A stretch of DNA of 64,000 nt from Hysterangium stoloniferum (GCA_015178975.1 WHVD01000075.1:186001-250000); one strand, 5' to 3'. Counted from the first letter of the stretch, positions 46,540 through 59,259 are shown. Translations and numbers: made by a program. The notes: generated by a model not told the origin, from the letters alone.

Positions 46540-48696
46540 ATGTCTGTAACATGTTGTTAGTAATCAAGTCTTCGCATAAACCGAAATCGGAATCAAACCT
46601 ACAATGATGAGTATATGTGCATATATGCGCATATATTGAGGTGCCATTAGGAGGGGAGGAACTCCTAATCACGAATTTCTCTTTAATGATGCAATCAACT
46701 AGAAACTTCGAGTATCTAAATTTCCCCTATTTACTCTCCTAATATCTCTCCTAAAATAATTAGAAATTAGATAAAAAGTCGCGATATTTCGCCATATACC
46801 TCAGTGGAGTTTACTCATTCACTCACTGAGGTATATGCACAATCATTCATTATTACTCTATTACTCATTAAAATGTCTTGTAGCTTCATAAACAGGTACT
46901 ATAATACATAGTGGAGTTTACTCATTGACTCACTGAGCTTCGTAAACAGACTCAATCCTTCCGAAATCTTGTCTACTAATTAACACATGTCCATCCACAG
47001 AACCAGCAGTCCCCGCGTGCAACCGACCGCTTGTCACTCATCCCGAAGAAGTTGTCGTTATGATCATCTCTCACATCGAGGATCGTTGTGATCTCATGAG
47101 TTTGGCACAAGTATCGGAGGATTTCCACTGCATAATCATTCCGGAGTGGCTCAACTATATCCACATCTGGTGTGACCCTCTCCGAATCGACATATGGCAA
47201 TATATTGCTTCTAATCCTCATCTCGCTGCGAGAATTCGGTCACTCGAATTAATCAACGAGTTGGTTGCGACTGAGGAGTACAGCTGGAGCGCCTGTAGAA
47301 CTATTCCAAGCTTTAACGATATTGAGCACTGTAAATCTATCACATACTTCCCCTCTATTATCCCATCTTTCTCACCAGTGTTTTTCAATCCATCCAGTAC
47401 ACGAGAGGCCTACAAGGAGAGTATATTAGCGCTCGCTGACGCCGTAAAGCATATGACACATCTACATTGTTTTCGATGGGGTTTCGGGCTACCCGTTGGA
47501 TATGCCTTCAAATCTCTGTTAAAAAGCTTTGGGCAACGACACGATATGGATGAATTCTATTTTGACTTAGGGAACCACAACTTGGAAGAATTTCTATCCG
47601 AAGAGGAAATAACGGTGCCTGTGATTCTTCCCCCTATTTCCCCAGTAAGCCTACCATAATCTGTTCATTTTGTTGTAAATCCTTATACATAATCAGTTAG
47701 GAAAATTTCCCAATATTACGACGTTTTGCCTAACGATCAATAATGTCCCTTGGCACCACGAATCTGATAGTCTCGTCAATTGGATAATCCAATTTAAAAC
47801 ATTGAAGCATCTACAGCTACGTTTTAAGCCAAAACCGGACAACTTTGACTTTTTGGTTATCTGGCAGCGTGCATATTGGCCTTCCTTGGTTGAATTAACA
47901 CTCGAAGAGGATATCAAATTATTCCCAGATGATAATTCCGCATTGGGCGACTCAAGCGAAGAGAGCCCCTTCACAACCTTCCTCCAAAATCATCAAACTA
48001 TCCAACGTTTACAGATTCGCACTCTGAACAACTACTCCCATTTCATCCAGCTACAAACCCTGACTCAACTTCATTCCCTGGTATTTGGCTTCATCTCCCA
48101 TGTTGGGCCTTTCGGCAATGGGTTTTCCTTGGATATTGCCCAGCAAATAGAATACTTGGAATGTTCAATCTCACCGGAATGCCTACCCACTCTCCAAGCA
48201 ATGACTTCATTACGTGTCTTCAATGCCCTTTATATGGATTTGGAGGTATTCAAACATTTTGTTGAGGCCGCCCCACCCATCCAACACCTTCATATTCCTT
48301 ACGCGATGTGGAACAACCCTGCCCGTATTGAACCAGTACGTCTACTTCAAGGCATTGAGCTCACGTATAATAATATTGACCTCGATGTTATAGCGTCACT
48401 TGGCAGATACAGTAGTCAGCTGTCTCTTCAAGCTGAAGGATCTTGTTCGGTTGGAGGGGGAGTTCGTCATCATGGATGAGGAATGTGATCTATTTCACAC
48501 GCAATACCTCATCAATAAAATAATGGAACATGAATCCCTCGTCTATATTGATTCTTTGACCCGGGAGCAGTGGAACTTGGCGCTCAAGGAGGCCGCCCTC
48601 AGAGAGAGATTCGAGATTCACTTACCCTGTGTCACTCTCCCAGACATACGAGAATACGCAGGTTTCTACATTAAGAACTGTGAGATGCAATACTAA
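46540..48696 (+). pseudogene. F-box/LRR-like gene D, split by TIR element
   Basis: The ATG at 46540 and the next four codons match copy B, then a 431-base TIR element intervenes and coding resumes at 46985. The rest is well preserved: exon 1 to 47644, intron 52 bases, exon 2 47697-48364, intron 55 bases, exon 3 48420-48696, all in frame. The first ATG after the element in the right frame is at 47060, which would remove the first half of the F-box helix (LPEEVVV). Protein similarity to copy B is very high (exon 3 differs at only a few residues). Probably a recent loss of function, unless the element is spliced out. Confidence 0.8.
46554..46984 (+). mobile_element. TIR element (MITE) copy 3
   Basis: 431 bases between ACATG at 46549-46553 and 46985-46989; the empty site is in copy B at 16286-16292. 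Ends are imperfect inverted repeats (TTAGTAATCAAG and CTTGTCTACTAA). A perfect 13-base hairpin, ATATACCTCAGTG with CACTGAGGTATAT, lies at 46794-46836. Confidence 0.82.
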
Positions 48697-50402
48697 ATTC
48701 TGTCGCCATTCATACATATACCGAGCAATAAATTGATTTTAACCCAATGCTTGACTCTTGAGCAGCCCAGTTGCGCGTTTGTTCATGGTTTCCATTGTAA
48801 TGGAAATGGGTTTGCCCCTTGTGAGGTGAATTAAAATATTTGACCCATGGACTCAGTAAGGTCGTAATCTGCCATCTGTGAATACTTTTATCTCAGACCT
48901 AAGCCTTCAAATTCTCTTCACTGGCACAGCACTCTACCTGAGTCGTGACTACAGTCAGGTTAGTAGGATCACGACGGGGGTTAGATTTTACAGGTTAACT
49001 GCCAAACCTTGATGTCGATGATCACAGCTCTGGAGTAGCACCCCGGCCGTCTGAGTGCATGTCTCTATACACAGAATTGCAGTAAGCATTCATTGACTAA
49101 GAAGTAAACAAGGACCATCTGTACCAAGCTCGAAATCAGGTCTCTGGATCTAGATAGAGGTGACCGTGAGCTTCGAATAATATACTTTGATTCTGTACAT
49201 TTTTATTTTCTATATCAATTGCCATTGCTAGGATGAGCAGAAGAATAAACAAGCAGAAGATATGCAACGATTAGTACACCTTGTGAGATAAAGCTTTGAT
49301 TCACTTTCTTTTCGTTTTCCATATTTCGTGTATTTTTCTTGTGGGTCCAAGCATGCATACAGCACATTGACAATGGTCGACAATATTGCAGTGTTGTCCT
49401 CTCGTTGCGGTACGATACCCATAAGTCTAAATCCGATCTAGGTAAGCATACAACTTTATAATTTAAAATTCAACAAGAATCATTCCAAAACTGCGAATGA
49501 ACGCCCACCATCCCTCCCAGCAGGGTGGCGATAGAATTCACATACAGTCTTCATATGATATTGGGGATCATTAAAGCATGGAGAGAGGGAAAACGGATAA
49601 TTCCCCAGACGGGAGGCTGTGAGAGGTGATCTGGGGAGTGAAGGGTATGGGGTATGGGGTATGGGTATTAGCTATGGTTAACGCAGGCCTGGCACACGAG
49701 AACATGATTCCAGATGGACTGAAATGAGCGGCGAATTGATGGAATGCCGTGTAGGCATACATTTCGTCCCTATTACTTGCGTAGCTGTTTGGAAACAAAA
49801 CCATGAGGAGTGGGATGTGTCTAGTCGGTATCGAGTTACACTGGACTCTGATTAATGATATTCGAGAATATGGAAATGTTTTACTTTTGATGCCATTCAA
49901 GCTGTCTCAAAGCTGTGTAATGGGTTACCTACATGGGTTACCTACATGTAAGTACAGAATCATAAATTCTCCTAACCCAGAAAACCCCACAGCTCCATAA
50001 CCTTTGGCTCACTGGCATGCAGCGCAGATTTGAGTCTGGTAGCCAGAATAATTCATATTATTAACCAGGTCTAATTTGACACATTTCTTGAAATCCGTTG
50101 ACTGCAGACTAGTACAAGCTGAGGCTACATACAAGGCTAAAAGTTCATCCGGTTATCCCTGAATGCCCTACATGAAACTAGCTCGAATGATAGGGACTCG
50201 AGGTAAGATATGGATACATGGACAATAGGACAGTTTAATCACGGGAAAAAGAGTCAAACCACATCATACCTTACAGAATAATGAACATGGCAAAGACCTA
50301 TACTTACTTACACTTTCACATATATACTACAGTGAACCATTTCAAAGCTGGCCACATCATCAATTTCCATATCCCATTCTGACCTCTGTATCTGTTTTGA
50401 GG
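48697..50402 (+). repeat. Unit D, 3' flank
   Basis: Nearly identical to 18003-19945 without the 19518 LTR. AATAAA lies about 30 bases after the stop. It ends abruptly at 50402, where Mutator-like sequence starts within TGTTTTGAGGAT. Confidence 0.75.
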
Positions 50403-51559
50403 ATAAATGTTGAAGATAGTAATATGGTGAGCTAGAAACATATGCTTGCAAGCTAATGCTGATTGAGTGAATGCCAGGCATGAACAATCCATTATCACCC
50501 CTTCTGCAAGAGTTACTGAATAGGAAATATCATCTCGAACAAATGAATCAATGGAAATCTGTAATAAGATCAGGAATAAATAAGAAAACCAGTAAAAAAG
50601 AATTCACCAAAAATAATAACTCACAGTAATTTCAGAAACCACCTGAAATTTCTCCTAAGCTTCTACTGGATTTAATTCATCAGCACTTTTCTTCCTTTTC
50701 CTTTCTGCCATGCACAATGTATGATTATTGAACCCCATTCCAACCCAGACATGTGCATGGAAATAATCTGGCTTGACTTCTTGGGACAGCACACATATTA
50801 AAAAATTGACCCATTGATGACAAATATTGTGTAGATAATTCCACTTGAGGTTTAAATGCCAAATTTCAATATATGTAATTGTTGGTATCAATACCATAAT
50901 GCACATGCTAGAAAAAAAATAATTAGCAAGATTGAATAAAAACAAAGAGGACAGACCTTGCACCAAGCATGACACCAACATTCCCTATGTGGGATCCATT
51001 CATTTGCCATATGTATATTTGAGCCAAGCCTTCTGTTCTGCCCATACCTCTTGGATCTCCATCCATTGTCCTTCAAATTCTTCAAGGGTTTTTGCCATCA
51101 GAAGAGATACTACATTTTGTCGAACATCACATAGTATTTCTCCACAGTCTTCTTTATCATGGCCTTTGGTTCTAATAACAATCTGCCAACTATTAGCAGT
51201 TTAAGTATACCTAAATTGAGTTTTAATAAATACCTTTTTCTTTATATTTGTGCCCCAAGCCTCCCATAAGTGCCAATAACAATACAAAATACTTACAGAA
51301 GAGTCTGCAAATGCCAAATTAAGTGTGAGTGCTTCTGTATCTGAGCAATCAACCATGAATGTGTGTGGGGACTAGGCACATTTGCCCCTGAGCCATGTAA
51401 GGAATTGCAGTAAGGGATGACTGAAACACAATAAGATCAGTACTAGGGATATGTATGGATAGTTTTTTATTGTTTCTTTTACACTGTGCACACATGCCAT
51501 ATTGTGCTCACTGATGCACAGCATGCATGTGAACAAGTGCACACTCATACAAAGTGTGT

Positions 51560-52130
51560 GCACAACTGAGTGCACACTTATACATAGAACATGTGTGGGG
51601 AATCCATCATGTGCACTGGGAACAACATGTGTAAGGGGAATCTAACATGTGCGTGTGACACACAATGCATATGAGGGGGATCCAACATGTGTGTGCACCA
51701 CACAATGCATGCAATGGGGGATCCAACATGTGCACAGGACACACAACACATTGTGCCATGCACATGTGGGGAATGACATGTGTGAGGGGGATCCAACATG
51801 TGTGCAGGACACACAATGCATGTGAGGGGGATCCAACATGTGTACAGAACATACAACATGTCATGCCATGTGTGTGTGGGGAACAATGCATGTGAGGGGG
51901 ATCCAACATGTGCAAGGGGAACAACACGTACGAGCAGGATCCAACATGTGTGTGGGGAACAGCGTGTGCAAGGAGGGGAACCCAACATATGCATGGGGCA
52001 CACAATGTGTTATGCCATGTGCATACAAGGGTAATCCAATGTGTGCATGGGACACACAGAGTGTGTCATGCATGTACAGTGTACCCAATGTGTGTTGGGG
52101 GCACACAATGTAGTGTGCTACTCACACCAG
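51560..52130. repeat. Minisatellite inside the MULE relic
   Basis: About a dozen degenerate 40-45-base units built around GGGGGATCCAACATGTGTG and ACACACAATGCATGTG. The array leaves long frames open on both strands (Cys/His-rich on the minus strand). These are by-products of the repeat and are not genes. Confidence 0.85.
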
Positions 52131-53173
52131 TGTAAAAAAGAAAAATAGAAAAGATGTGACTTACTGAGATTCGTAATTGGTGATCAACCATGCTAATGGA
52201 ACACCTCTTCCTGTGACATGATCTCAGACCAGGATGGTATTGACAAACATTTTCTTACCAGAGGGTCCCCTGCATGTGTTCTGTATTGAATCAAGGCACA
52301 CAGCATCATTATATTTATTAAAGAGCTTTTAGATTGTTAGAAAAAAATACATATGACAAAATGAAGAAAAATGCACTTCTTGTTGCCATGGAGAACAGAG
52401 CATGACTGAAAAACCATTGCATGCTTCTTCACCCAGCATTTTCTCAAAGTTGGCTGCCCATCCCTTCTCCTGGAGCTTTTGGCACTATAGATATATACTT
52501 TCTTTCTTGTTTGGAGATAAAAATGAATCCCGTCATGCCTTTCTTTGAATGGCATTGAAAATATCTTGACCACTCAACTTGATGGCAAAAGTGAGTTTTT
52601 CAATATCTGCTGTATGAGCAAGAAAAGAAAATACCTCAGACAACTGTTCACTTGTCATATGTAGCATTGCTTTGATGTAGTTCTCATCAAACCCTTCATC
52701 TACTCTTGCATCTAGCCACCTACAAACTGCATCTGGATTTCATGATTCCTTCATGTGTTGAATTGTTGAAGGATCTTGATTAAAATTGTAAAAATAAAGA
52801 GATGCTAAGCAAAACACTAGTAAAGACTCTAAAAGACACACCATATCCATTGTGTTTCCAGTGATGCTCAACAACTACCTTCTCACAGCCAACGACCTGA
52901 TAAATATCAATCTTTGCATTACAACCTACTTTAATGCTTTTGGAAGTTTTCCTTCTCTTTGATGGGCTAAGGTTTGGATATTTTCGATTGTGTGGCTGAT
53001 TGGCTTGGTCACATTTGTAATGAATCTTCCATTCATATATGTACATATGTAGTTTTGGTTGCTCTCTAAAGAAGCAAGCTATCTCAGACATATACTTTCA
53101 GAATAAATAAATAAAATACATACTTGTCACTGGGGGCTCAGACTTGTACCACCAATTAACATAAATAGGTTTC

Positions 53174-54004
53174 TGTTACGACCAGAATTCCTGCTGGACT
53201 CTGGGCACTAACTTATACACACCTGCGCCCTATATGCACCCATTGTCAGTTTACCAAATTCCCACCAGACTCCATACATCAGACTTGTCAACGTTCGACT
53301 TCGTTACATTGTGTTTCAGTCACTGGAAAACCCACTGGACTCCACCCCTGCCTATGTCTGACCTTGTCCCATGCATCAGTCACTGGACCCCGCTCAGAAA
53401 ACCCGTCATCCCTCTAACAGAGCCCCATTCCCGTTTTAGTCAAATGACCTGTCACGATTTGGACTCTGCTCCCACTCCATTTCCCATTATGGTTTATGAT
53501 TTGTCATGATTTGGACTCTGCTCCATTCCGTCCCATTCCTAACACCAAATTTGGTGTTTACTATTCCCGTTTCATGTTTTGCTAGTTCCATTTCATTATT
53601 ACTGGATTTGGTATGTATGTCATTTATTCCATGGTCTATGTATTTAGTCTGGCAGATGTTGTACATACAATCCAGTCAGAAAATCGGCTTAGATTCCCCC
53701 CAGTAATCTAATACATTTTCTGCTCTAAACTCCTACTTGAATTACACTGCTCACGCTAGTCAGAGCCCATGGGCTCTGGCGCATCTATCTCTCTTATTTA
53801 TCTTGACTCATGACCTCTTGACCTACAACCTCCAACCTATGACCCCTCAACCCACGAACCTCACCCAGACTCCCCAGGATTCCCATCTGCCTGTCTGAAA
53901 TTGGACAACACGATCTCACAAGGGCACAGCCTATAAGCTGAAGCCAAGTCCTACCAGATATTCTGTGGGTTTCTCCGGAAACCCACCATGTACATACCCT
54001 AACA
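53174..54004 (-). mobile_element. Solo LTR, TSD GTTTC
   Basis: 831 bases (TGTTACGACC..ATACCCTAACA) between GTTTC at 53169-53173 and 54005-54009. It interrupts the N-terminal part of the MULE transposase, so it is younger than that element. Confidence 0.92.
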
Positions 54005-54090
54005 GTTTCTCTGAGTCTAACCAATATTTCCAATCATCATCTTCAAATTCTAACACACAAGGATGAATGGGATATTCCTGAGGGGTAAGA

Positions 54091-54989
54091 ATATGCTCTA
54101 TGTATATTGAGCTTTAATAAAGGATCAATCATGTAACATGAGAAATAGTGAATTAGCTGTCAACTGTGAGAGGTGTGGGAAGTAGAACCAAAAGTGCCTC
54201 AAACAATGCTTACACAGTGATGCATCCCAGCAACTTAACATTTGATCATCAATGGGATTGGATCAGGAGTCTGGTGATCATTGTGGCAGCAATCACTGAA
54301 AATTGATTGGCTAAGCCATCATATAGGGGAAATAACGATATCCCACTCCAACCTTTAGCATTCTGGCCTTCTAGTTGATTTAGTTAGGAGGATGGTCACA
54401 CTTTATTGAATATACAAAATTTTACTGAATAATCCTCATATTTTCTAAGTGAGTCTATTCCTTCTGGTCATGACAACTTATTCTATGAGTTTATATTTAA
54501 TTACCTGAAATTTCATCTTTAAAATATGTATGCCCTTTTAAAATACACACAAATGATATAGTTACACAAGATTATTTGGGTTAACCTAGATCATTTGGGT
54601 TAAACAAGATTATTTGGGTTATGACTTAATCTTTGGGTTATGATGTATTCTGTTGTATACAAGCAAACTTTCAAATATATTTCATATAATTTGAATTTAG
54701 TTGGTTTAGAGAGTTAACCAGAAATATCTGGAGTACCAATCCCAATTGTGCAATTTATTCCAAAAGAATAATCTACAGATGATTGTTTGACTAAATTTTG
54801 TCAGATATAGGATTAATATTAATATTTTTGCATTCTTCAGAGTGATACCTAATCAACTGAATTTGATTAAATATTAATTTTACAACAAACAATATACATA
54901 AATGTATATACTTTAGTGGATAAATAATTTTTTAAAGTTTTGGGTTATCTTTAAGTGTTGACTCTTAGTCTATTACATACTAGTTGCTT
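54091..54989. other. AT-rich stretch with short repeat
   Basis: No gene. At about 54568-54645 a degenerate repeat of GATTATTTGGGTTA occurs three to four times. The start of the MULE coding sequence may lie in the first part but could not be fixed. Confidence 0.45.
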
Positions 54990-57240
54990 GATTCTAAATA
55001 CCAGAGCAACTGAACAGTTTGTGTGAGGGTATAACACATAAGTTGAAGCCAAGCTCTACTTGTCTTGTAGAACTGGACCTCCAGTTAAGTATGTTCCAAC
55101 CCTATAGACCCTTGGCATACGGTCCCTCTCTGGCCTTTATACAGTTAGACTTTATGAAAAGTATTGTGCAGCTTCAACCTTTTGAAAAATGTTTTTTCCT
55201 TGGCCTGCATTCTCTCTTATTGGAATCCAGACATTCTGCTCATTGTGGCAATGGATGCTTCTGACTATGCACTAGATGCAACTTTATCTATCTAGGACTC
55301 CAATGGTGAAGTGCACCTGGTTGCTTTCCTCTCTTTCTCTTCCAGACTTTGACTGGACCCAAGCTCACTTATGTATACTGTCCATGACAAGGAACATCTT
55401 GCAGTATTTGAAGTATTCAATGTGTGGCAACACTACTTGGAAGATGTACAAAGTCTGATTGATGATGTTACAGAACACAAGAATCTGCCATCAGCAAGCC
55501 TGATGGTCCAAATACTTGTCTGCTTTTAATATGGTTATTTATTTCTGGCCTGGCTGCCTTGATAAAAACCATAATACTTTAACTAGACAATGGGATGTCT
55601 ACCCAAAAGAGCAGAGTGGTGACTATTCCACAGTAAACCCACATAATCTGAAATCTACTTTCATGACTATGCAACTTTCTGCATCAGTCTGTACTATTGA
55701 TCTTATCCATCTAGTAATATGTGGCACCATCAGTGTGGACATTTGTTAAGGTGTGTGCAGAGCTTATTGAAGGGTTTCCAGAGAAACCCACGGGAAAGCC
55801 AGTAGGACTTGGCTTCAGCTTATAGGCTGCCCCCTCATGAGATTGTGTTGTCCAATTTCAGATGGGCAGACGGGAATCCCAGGGAGTCCGGGAGTGGTTA
55901 GTGGGTTGAGAGGTCAGGGAGTTGACTGTGGGAATCCTGCAGAAGTTGAGGGGTCAGGCGGAGATGAGTCGGAGATTGAGTGATAGATAGGTCAGAGCCT
56001 GTGGGCCCCGATGAGGTAAATAGTGGTGTGTTTCAAAGAGGAGATTAGAGTGGGAATGTACTGAGATTACTGGGGAGAATCTAAGCTGATTGTCTGACTG
56101 GATAGTATGTACAATATCTGCCAGACTACTGTATATAGACTGTGGAATGTATGTCATACCAAATCCAGTAATAATGAAATCCAAACTGGTAAACATGAAA
56201 TGAGATAAGTAAGCACCAAATTTGGTGTTAAGAACAGAATGGAGCAGAGGAGTCCAAAATGTGACAGGTCATTTGACCATAACGGGAATGGGGCTCAATT
56301 AGAGAGCTGTCAGGTTTTCCGAGAGGAGTCCAGTGACTGGTGCATGGGACAAGGTCAGAGATAGACAGGTGCAGGTTCCAGTGGGTATTTTGGTGACTGT
56401 ACATGAAGTGACAAAGGTCAAGCATGGACAGGTCTGACATCTGGAGTCTGGTGGGTATTCCGGTAAACTGATAACTGGTGCATATAGGGTGCAGGTGCAT
56501 ATAAGTTAGGGCCTGGAGCCCAGCAGGTTTTCTGGTCATAACAACATTGAGAAACTATACCAAAACATTCTATTGGCAATTCTACTAGATCCCATAACCA
56601 AGGCTCATCTCAACAATCCTGCAGACCCCAACCAACCCAGTGGTCCCAAGACCCATATATTTTGATTAGACTTAACAACCACATATACATATATATATAT
56701 GTACTGGACTCTGATGAACTCTGCAAATCATAGAAGCTGTGAGACTCTCATGCTGTCTCAGATGATTGATTCTAAGATTAAATTAAGTAAATTTGGGTAT
56801 ATATGCAAAGGTCATGTAGTTAGCATTATACAACAGTGTGCCTTTCCCTTATAATGTACATTGAGACTCCCAAAATTTCTAACACATCCAGTACAAACAT
56901 GACCACCTAATCTCAGGATAGTTGGGCTCCACAGGACTCTAGCAATAGTGTGTAGAGAGTATACTTGGTCTGGACTCTGAGATTTTGTTAAGCACTATTG
57001 TAAATTATGCATCACTTGTTCATCCTTTAAAGTATACAGTCAGGGATCAGGCATTTTAACTCCAGGCTCACACTGGTAGTCCAATGCTTTTATGCTCTCC
57101 TATGAAATAGTTCATTCCCTGGACACCTGCTTCTTGTTTCTCAGCAAGCATTCCAAATATTCTTTGGAATTAATGATCACTTGTCAATTTCTACAATACC
57201 TAAGATTTTACTGAAAGACACTCACACTTTTAATGGATAA
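54990..57240 (+). mobile_element. Ty3/gypsy pol relic
   Basis: Peptides typical of the end of reverse transcriptase and of RNase H (QLQPFEK, AHCGNGCF, TLTGPKLTY) and of the segment before integrase (WDVYPKEQSGDYSTVNPHNL, then LLAILLDPITKAHLNN beyond the solo LTR). From 56650 to 57240 the sequence matches the right arm at 60300-60850. CpG-poor, many breaks, interrupted by one solo LTR. Old. Confidence 0.7.
55744..56543 (+). mobile_element. Solo LTR, TSD ACATT
   Basis: 800 bases, TGTTAAGGTGTG..GGTCATAACA, between ACATT at 55739-55743 and 56544-56548. The uninterrupted target is seen in the related relic at 60178-60185. Confidence 0.92.
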
Positions 57241-57690
57241 TGACAAACTTTTATTTCACCATGTACAACAACACAATGGTTAATCTGCACAAAATCTATC
57301 AGTCAGACATTAGTGGGGGGTTGTTATTGAAATAGTTGAATAAGGCTTTGCAGAACACCTGTAAGTGTGATTGGAAGGTAAACACTAATATATTCAACTG
57401 TAAAGACATACCTGTGAGTGTGTGATTGGAAAGTAAACACTAATTTATTCAACTGTAAAGACATACCTGTCAGTGTGATTGGAAAGTACACATTAAGGAG
57501 ACTTTCCCACACCCACAGCGGAGTATTCTACTGGGTGCTTATCTAAGCACATAGGAATTACCAAACTAAGTAATTCACTAAATACTGCACCTACAGTGCT
57601 GGGAAAAGTACTACAAATATGAGAAAAATATAGGGAGAAATATAGATAACATAGTAGACTATATTAGTGCTGTAGTATCACACACTAACA
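57241..57690 (+). repeat. LTR-like copy with 57-base internal repeat
   Basis: 57322-57690 is a longer relative of the solo LTR at 19518. The extra length comes from about three copies of a 57-base unit (ACCTGTGAGTGTGATTGGAA..) between 57355 and 57500. No clear target duplication. Confidence 0.6.
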
Positions 57691-58109
57691 GTTGTTGGAG
57701 TATAAAAGCAATTCCTCACTGAAATGTAATGAAGATTTCCATAAATTCCCTTTGAATTCCACAAGACTTAATTTCGCTATGATGACCAATTTCAAAATCC
57801 TTCATAGCACTGTTTCTAGGGCCTTCATTTACAATGATACATTGCATGGGAGAGGGTTGCCAACATTTGAAGTATTAAATGTACATTTTGATGGTGTCGT
57901 GTCACCCTGAAGCAAAGCAAACTACAAGCCATGGCCATAGATTGTCCTAGGGATCACTTGTTTTTTTTTCTTTTCAAGATCAGTCTTCGTTTTGTGAAAT
58001 AATAATAATTTTGTGAAATTTCTCAATTCCGTCTAAGTCAGAGGTAGGGTCTTCGTGAGACATTTAAAAGCATGTACGTAGACAGAATCGTACACTCTCC
58101 TTACCAACC
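57691..58109. other. No gene seen
   Basis: Mixed AT-rich sequence. A short frame at 57692-57910 is not supported by any recognisable motif. Confidence 0.4.
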
Positions 58110-59220
58110 GCTGACATTTCGTTATTAGGCCATTTGAAACCTAGCACAGAAACCTAGCATAAGCACACTGGTTGACCACTGGTCATTCGACACTACGTGC
58201 ATGGCCACCAACATCACGTCGTCACACAACTCCATGGGATTATTACCCATTATACCTCCCGCGGCCGCGTCTGTCACGAACGCCGAATGTCGAACCTGTT
58301 TCAATTCAGTCCGGAAGTCCTGCCATCCATGAGACGCCATATTGCTCTTCATCCTCTTCATCTGGGGTGGGAAATGCGCTTAAGGAGGTGGCGGGCGTAT
58401 GGCGTGGTCAGAGACCGAGGAGATATCGCCGTTGGTTGAGGAAAATGCAAGGCCTTGTGACGATGTATCCATGTCGTGGGATGTCTGTGGGTTGTTGTTG
58501 TTGTTGTTACTTTTGAACGAGAGGCACAGAAGGTACTGTGGCGGTTACGAATCTTAGTTGCCCATGTCCACGTGTCTTTAGCGTGTGAGTCTTATGGAAC
58601 CTCGACAAGTTCTTCAACTGCTCCGTATACGCAACTAAATGAACATTGTCGGGATGATTGAATCTAGAATACACCACCGTATCAGCAAAGATCCAAAGCT
58701 ATTCAAGACTATCCTCACTTGCTCTCCCGACACCAAGCCTTTGGACCTTTAATCGCCTCGTCATCCTGCATACCCGCCTGGTTCCACCCCACTGCGTCGA
58801 ACCCGACCGTTCCACATTTAAACCGTTTATTGACGTCTGTGCACAGTATAGCCAATAACGCCTCCCTCACACTCGGTGTCTGCGGTTTTCAGCCTTCAAC
58901 AACACGGGATAGCATCGTGGTCTGACAGCGTCGACAGCTGGGGTGTTGTTGGGTTTGTGGCAGGAGGGTAGGCGGAATACACATTCATTTGGAGAAGTGG
59001 GGGCTAGTAGCGTTCTGGGTGGGTTAGGAAAAGAAAGCGGGGAGATATGATTAAGGGATTAAATGAAGACAAGATAATGGAGAATAGAGAATAAATAGAA
59101 ACACTAAAAGGTGTTAAAGAAAATAACGCCACTGCTTTTTAACAGACGCATCCACCATTTGAGTGTCAAGCCAGGAGAGACTTAGCCAGAGGAAGAGGTG
59201 TAAATCCACGTCTGTCATAT
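58110..59220 (-). pseudogene. Transcription factor pseudogene fragment, copy 4
   Basis: CpG-rich segment. On the minus strand it matches parts of 13400-13500 (near 59150) and 14950-15450 (58700-58110), for example GTTACGAATCTTAGTTGCCC against the equivalent GTTACGAACCTTAGCTATCC of copy 3 (reverse complement), and the GTGCTTATGC..GG site. The central domain exons are absent and no long frame survives. More diverged than copies 1-3. Confidence 0.5.
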
Positions 59221-59259
59221 CCGCGTTGAGGGGGGTCTGGCTCGGACAGTTCTTTAGCT

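Larger units (their letters stand above)
50403..54090 (-). mobile_element. Mutator-like (MULE) transposase relic
   Basis: Minus-strand pieces encode, in order: an N-terminal part (FEDDDWKYWLDSEK near 54050), a CNAKIDIYQVVGCEKVVVEH DNA-binding-like segment (about 52930), VCLDSIQNTCRGPSGKKMF of the DDE-type core (about 52270), an EEFEGQWMEIQEVWAE stretch (about 51060), and a SWIM zinc finger CSC..CKHMFL (about 50480-50430). This domain order is that of MULE transposases. The finger is cut at 50403, so the element is truncated. A 570-base minisatellite and a solo LTR interrupt it, and several stops and frame changes are present. No terminal inverted repeats were found. Confidence 0.75.

Noticed and set aside
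46560-46610. tRNA B-box-like sequence in the TIR element (GGTTTGATTCC on the minus strand)
   Set aside because: No A box at the right distance, no cloverleaf, and the element ends in inverted repeats, so it is neither a tRNA gene nor a clear tRNA-derived SINE.
51578-52113. Long open frames on both strands rich in Cys, His and Pro
   Set aside because: They coincide exactly with a minisatellite and are open because its units contain few stops. The same peptide repeats in several frames, so they are not genes.
53174-56543. The LTRs at 53174 and 55744 as a pair
   Set aside because: Opposite orientation, separate duplications (GTTTC and ACATT), and they sit in a MULE and a gypsy relic respectively.
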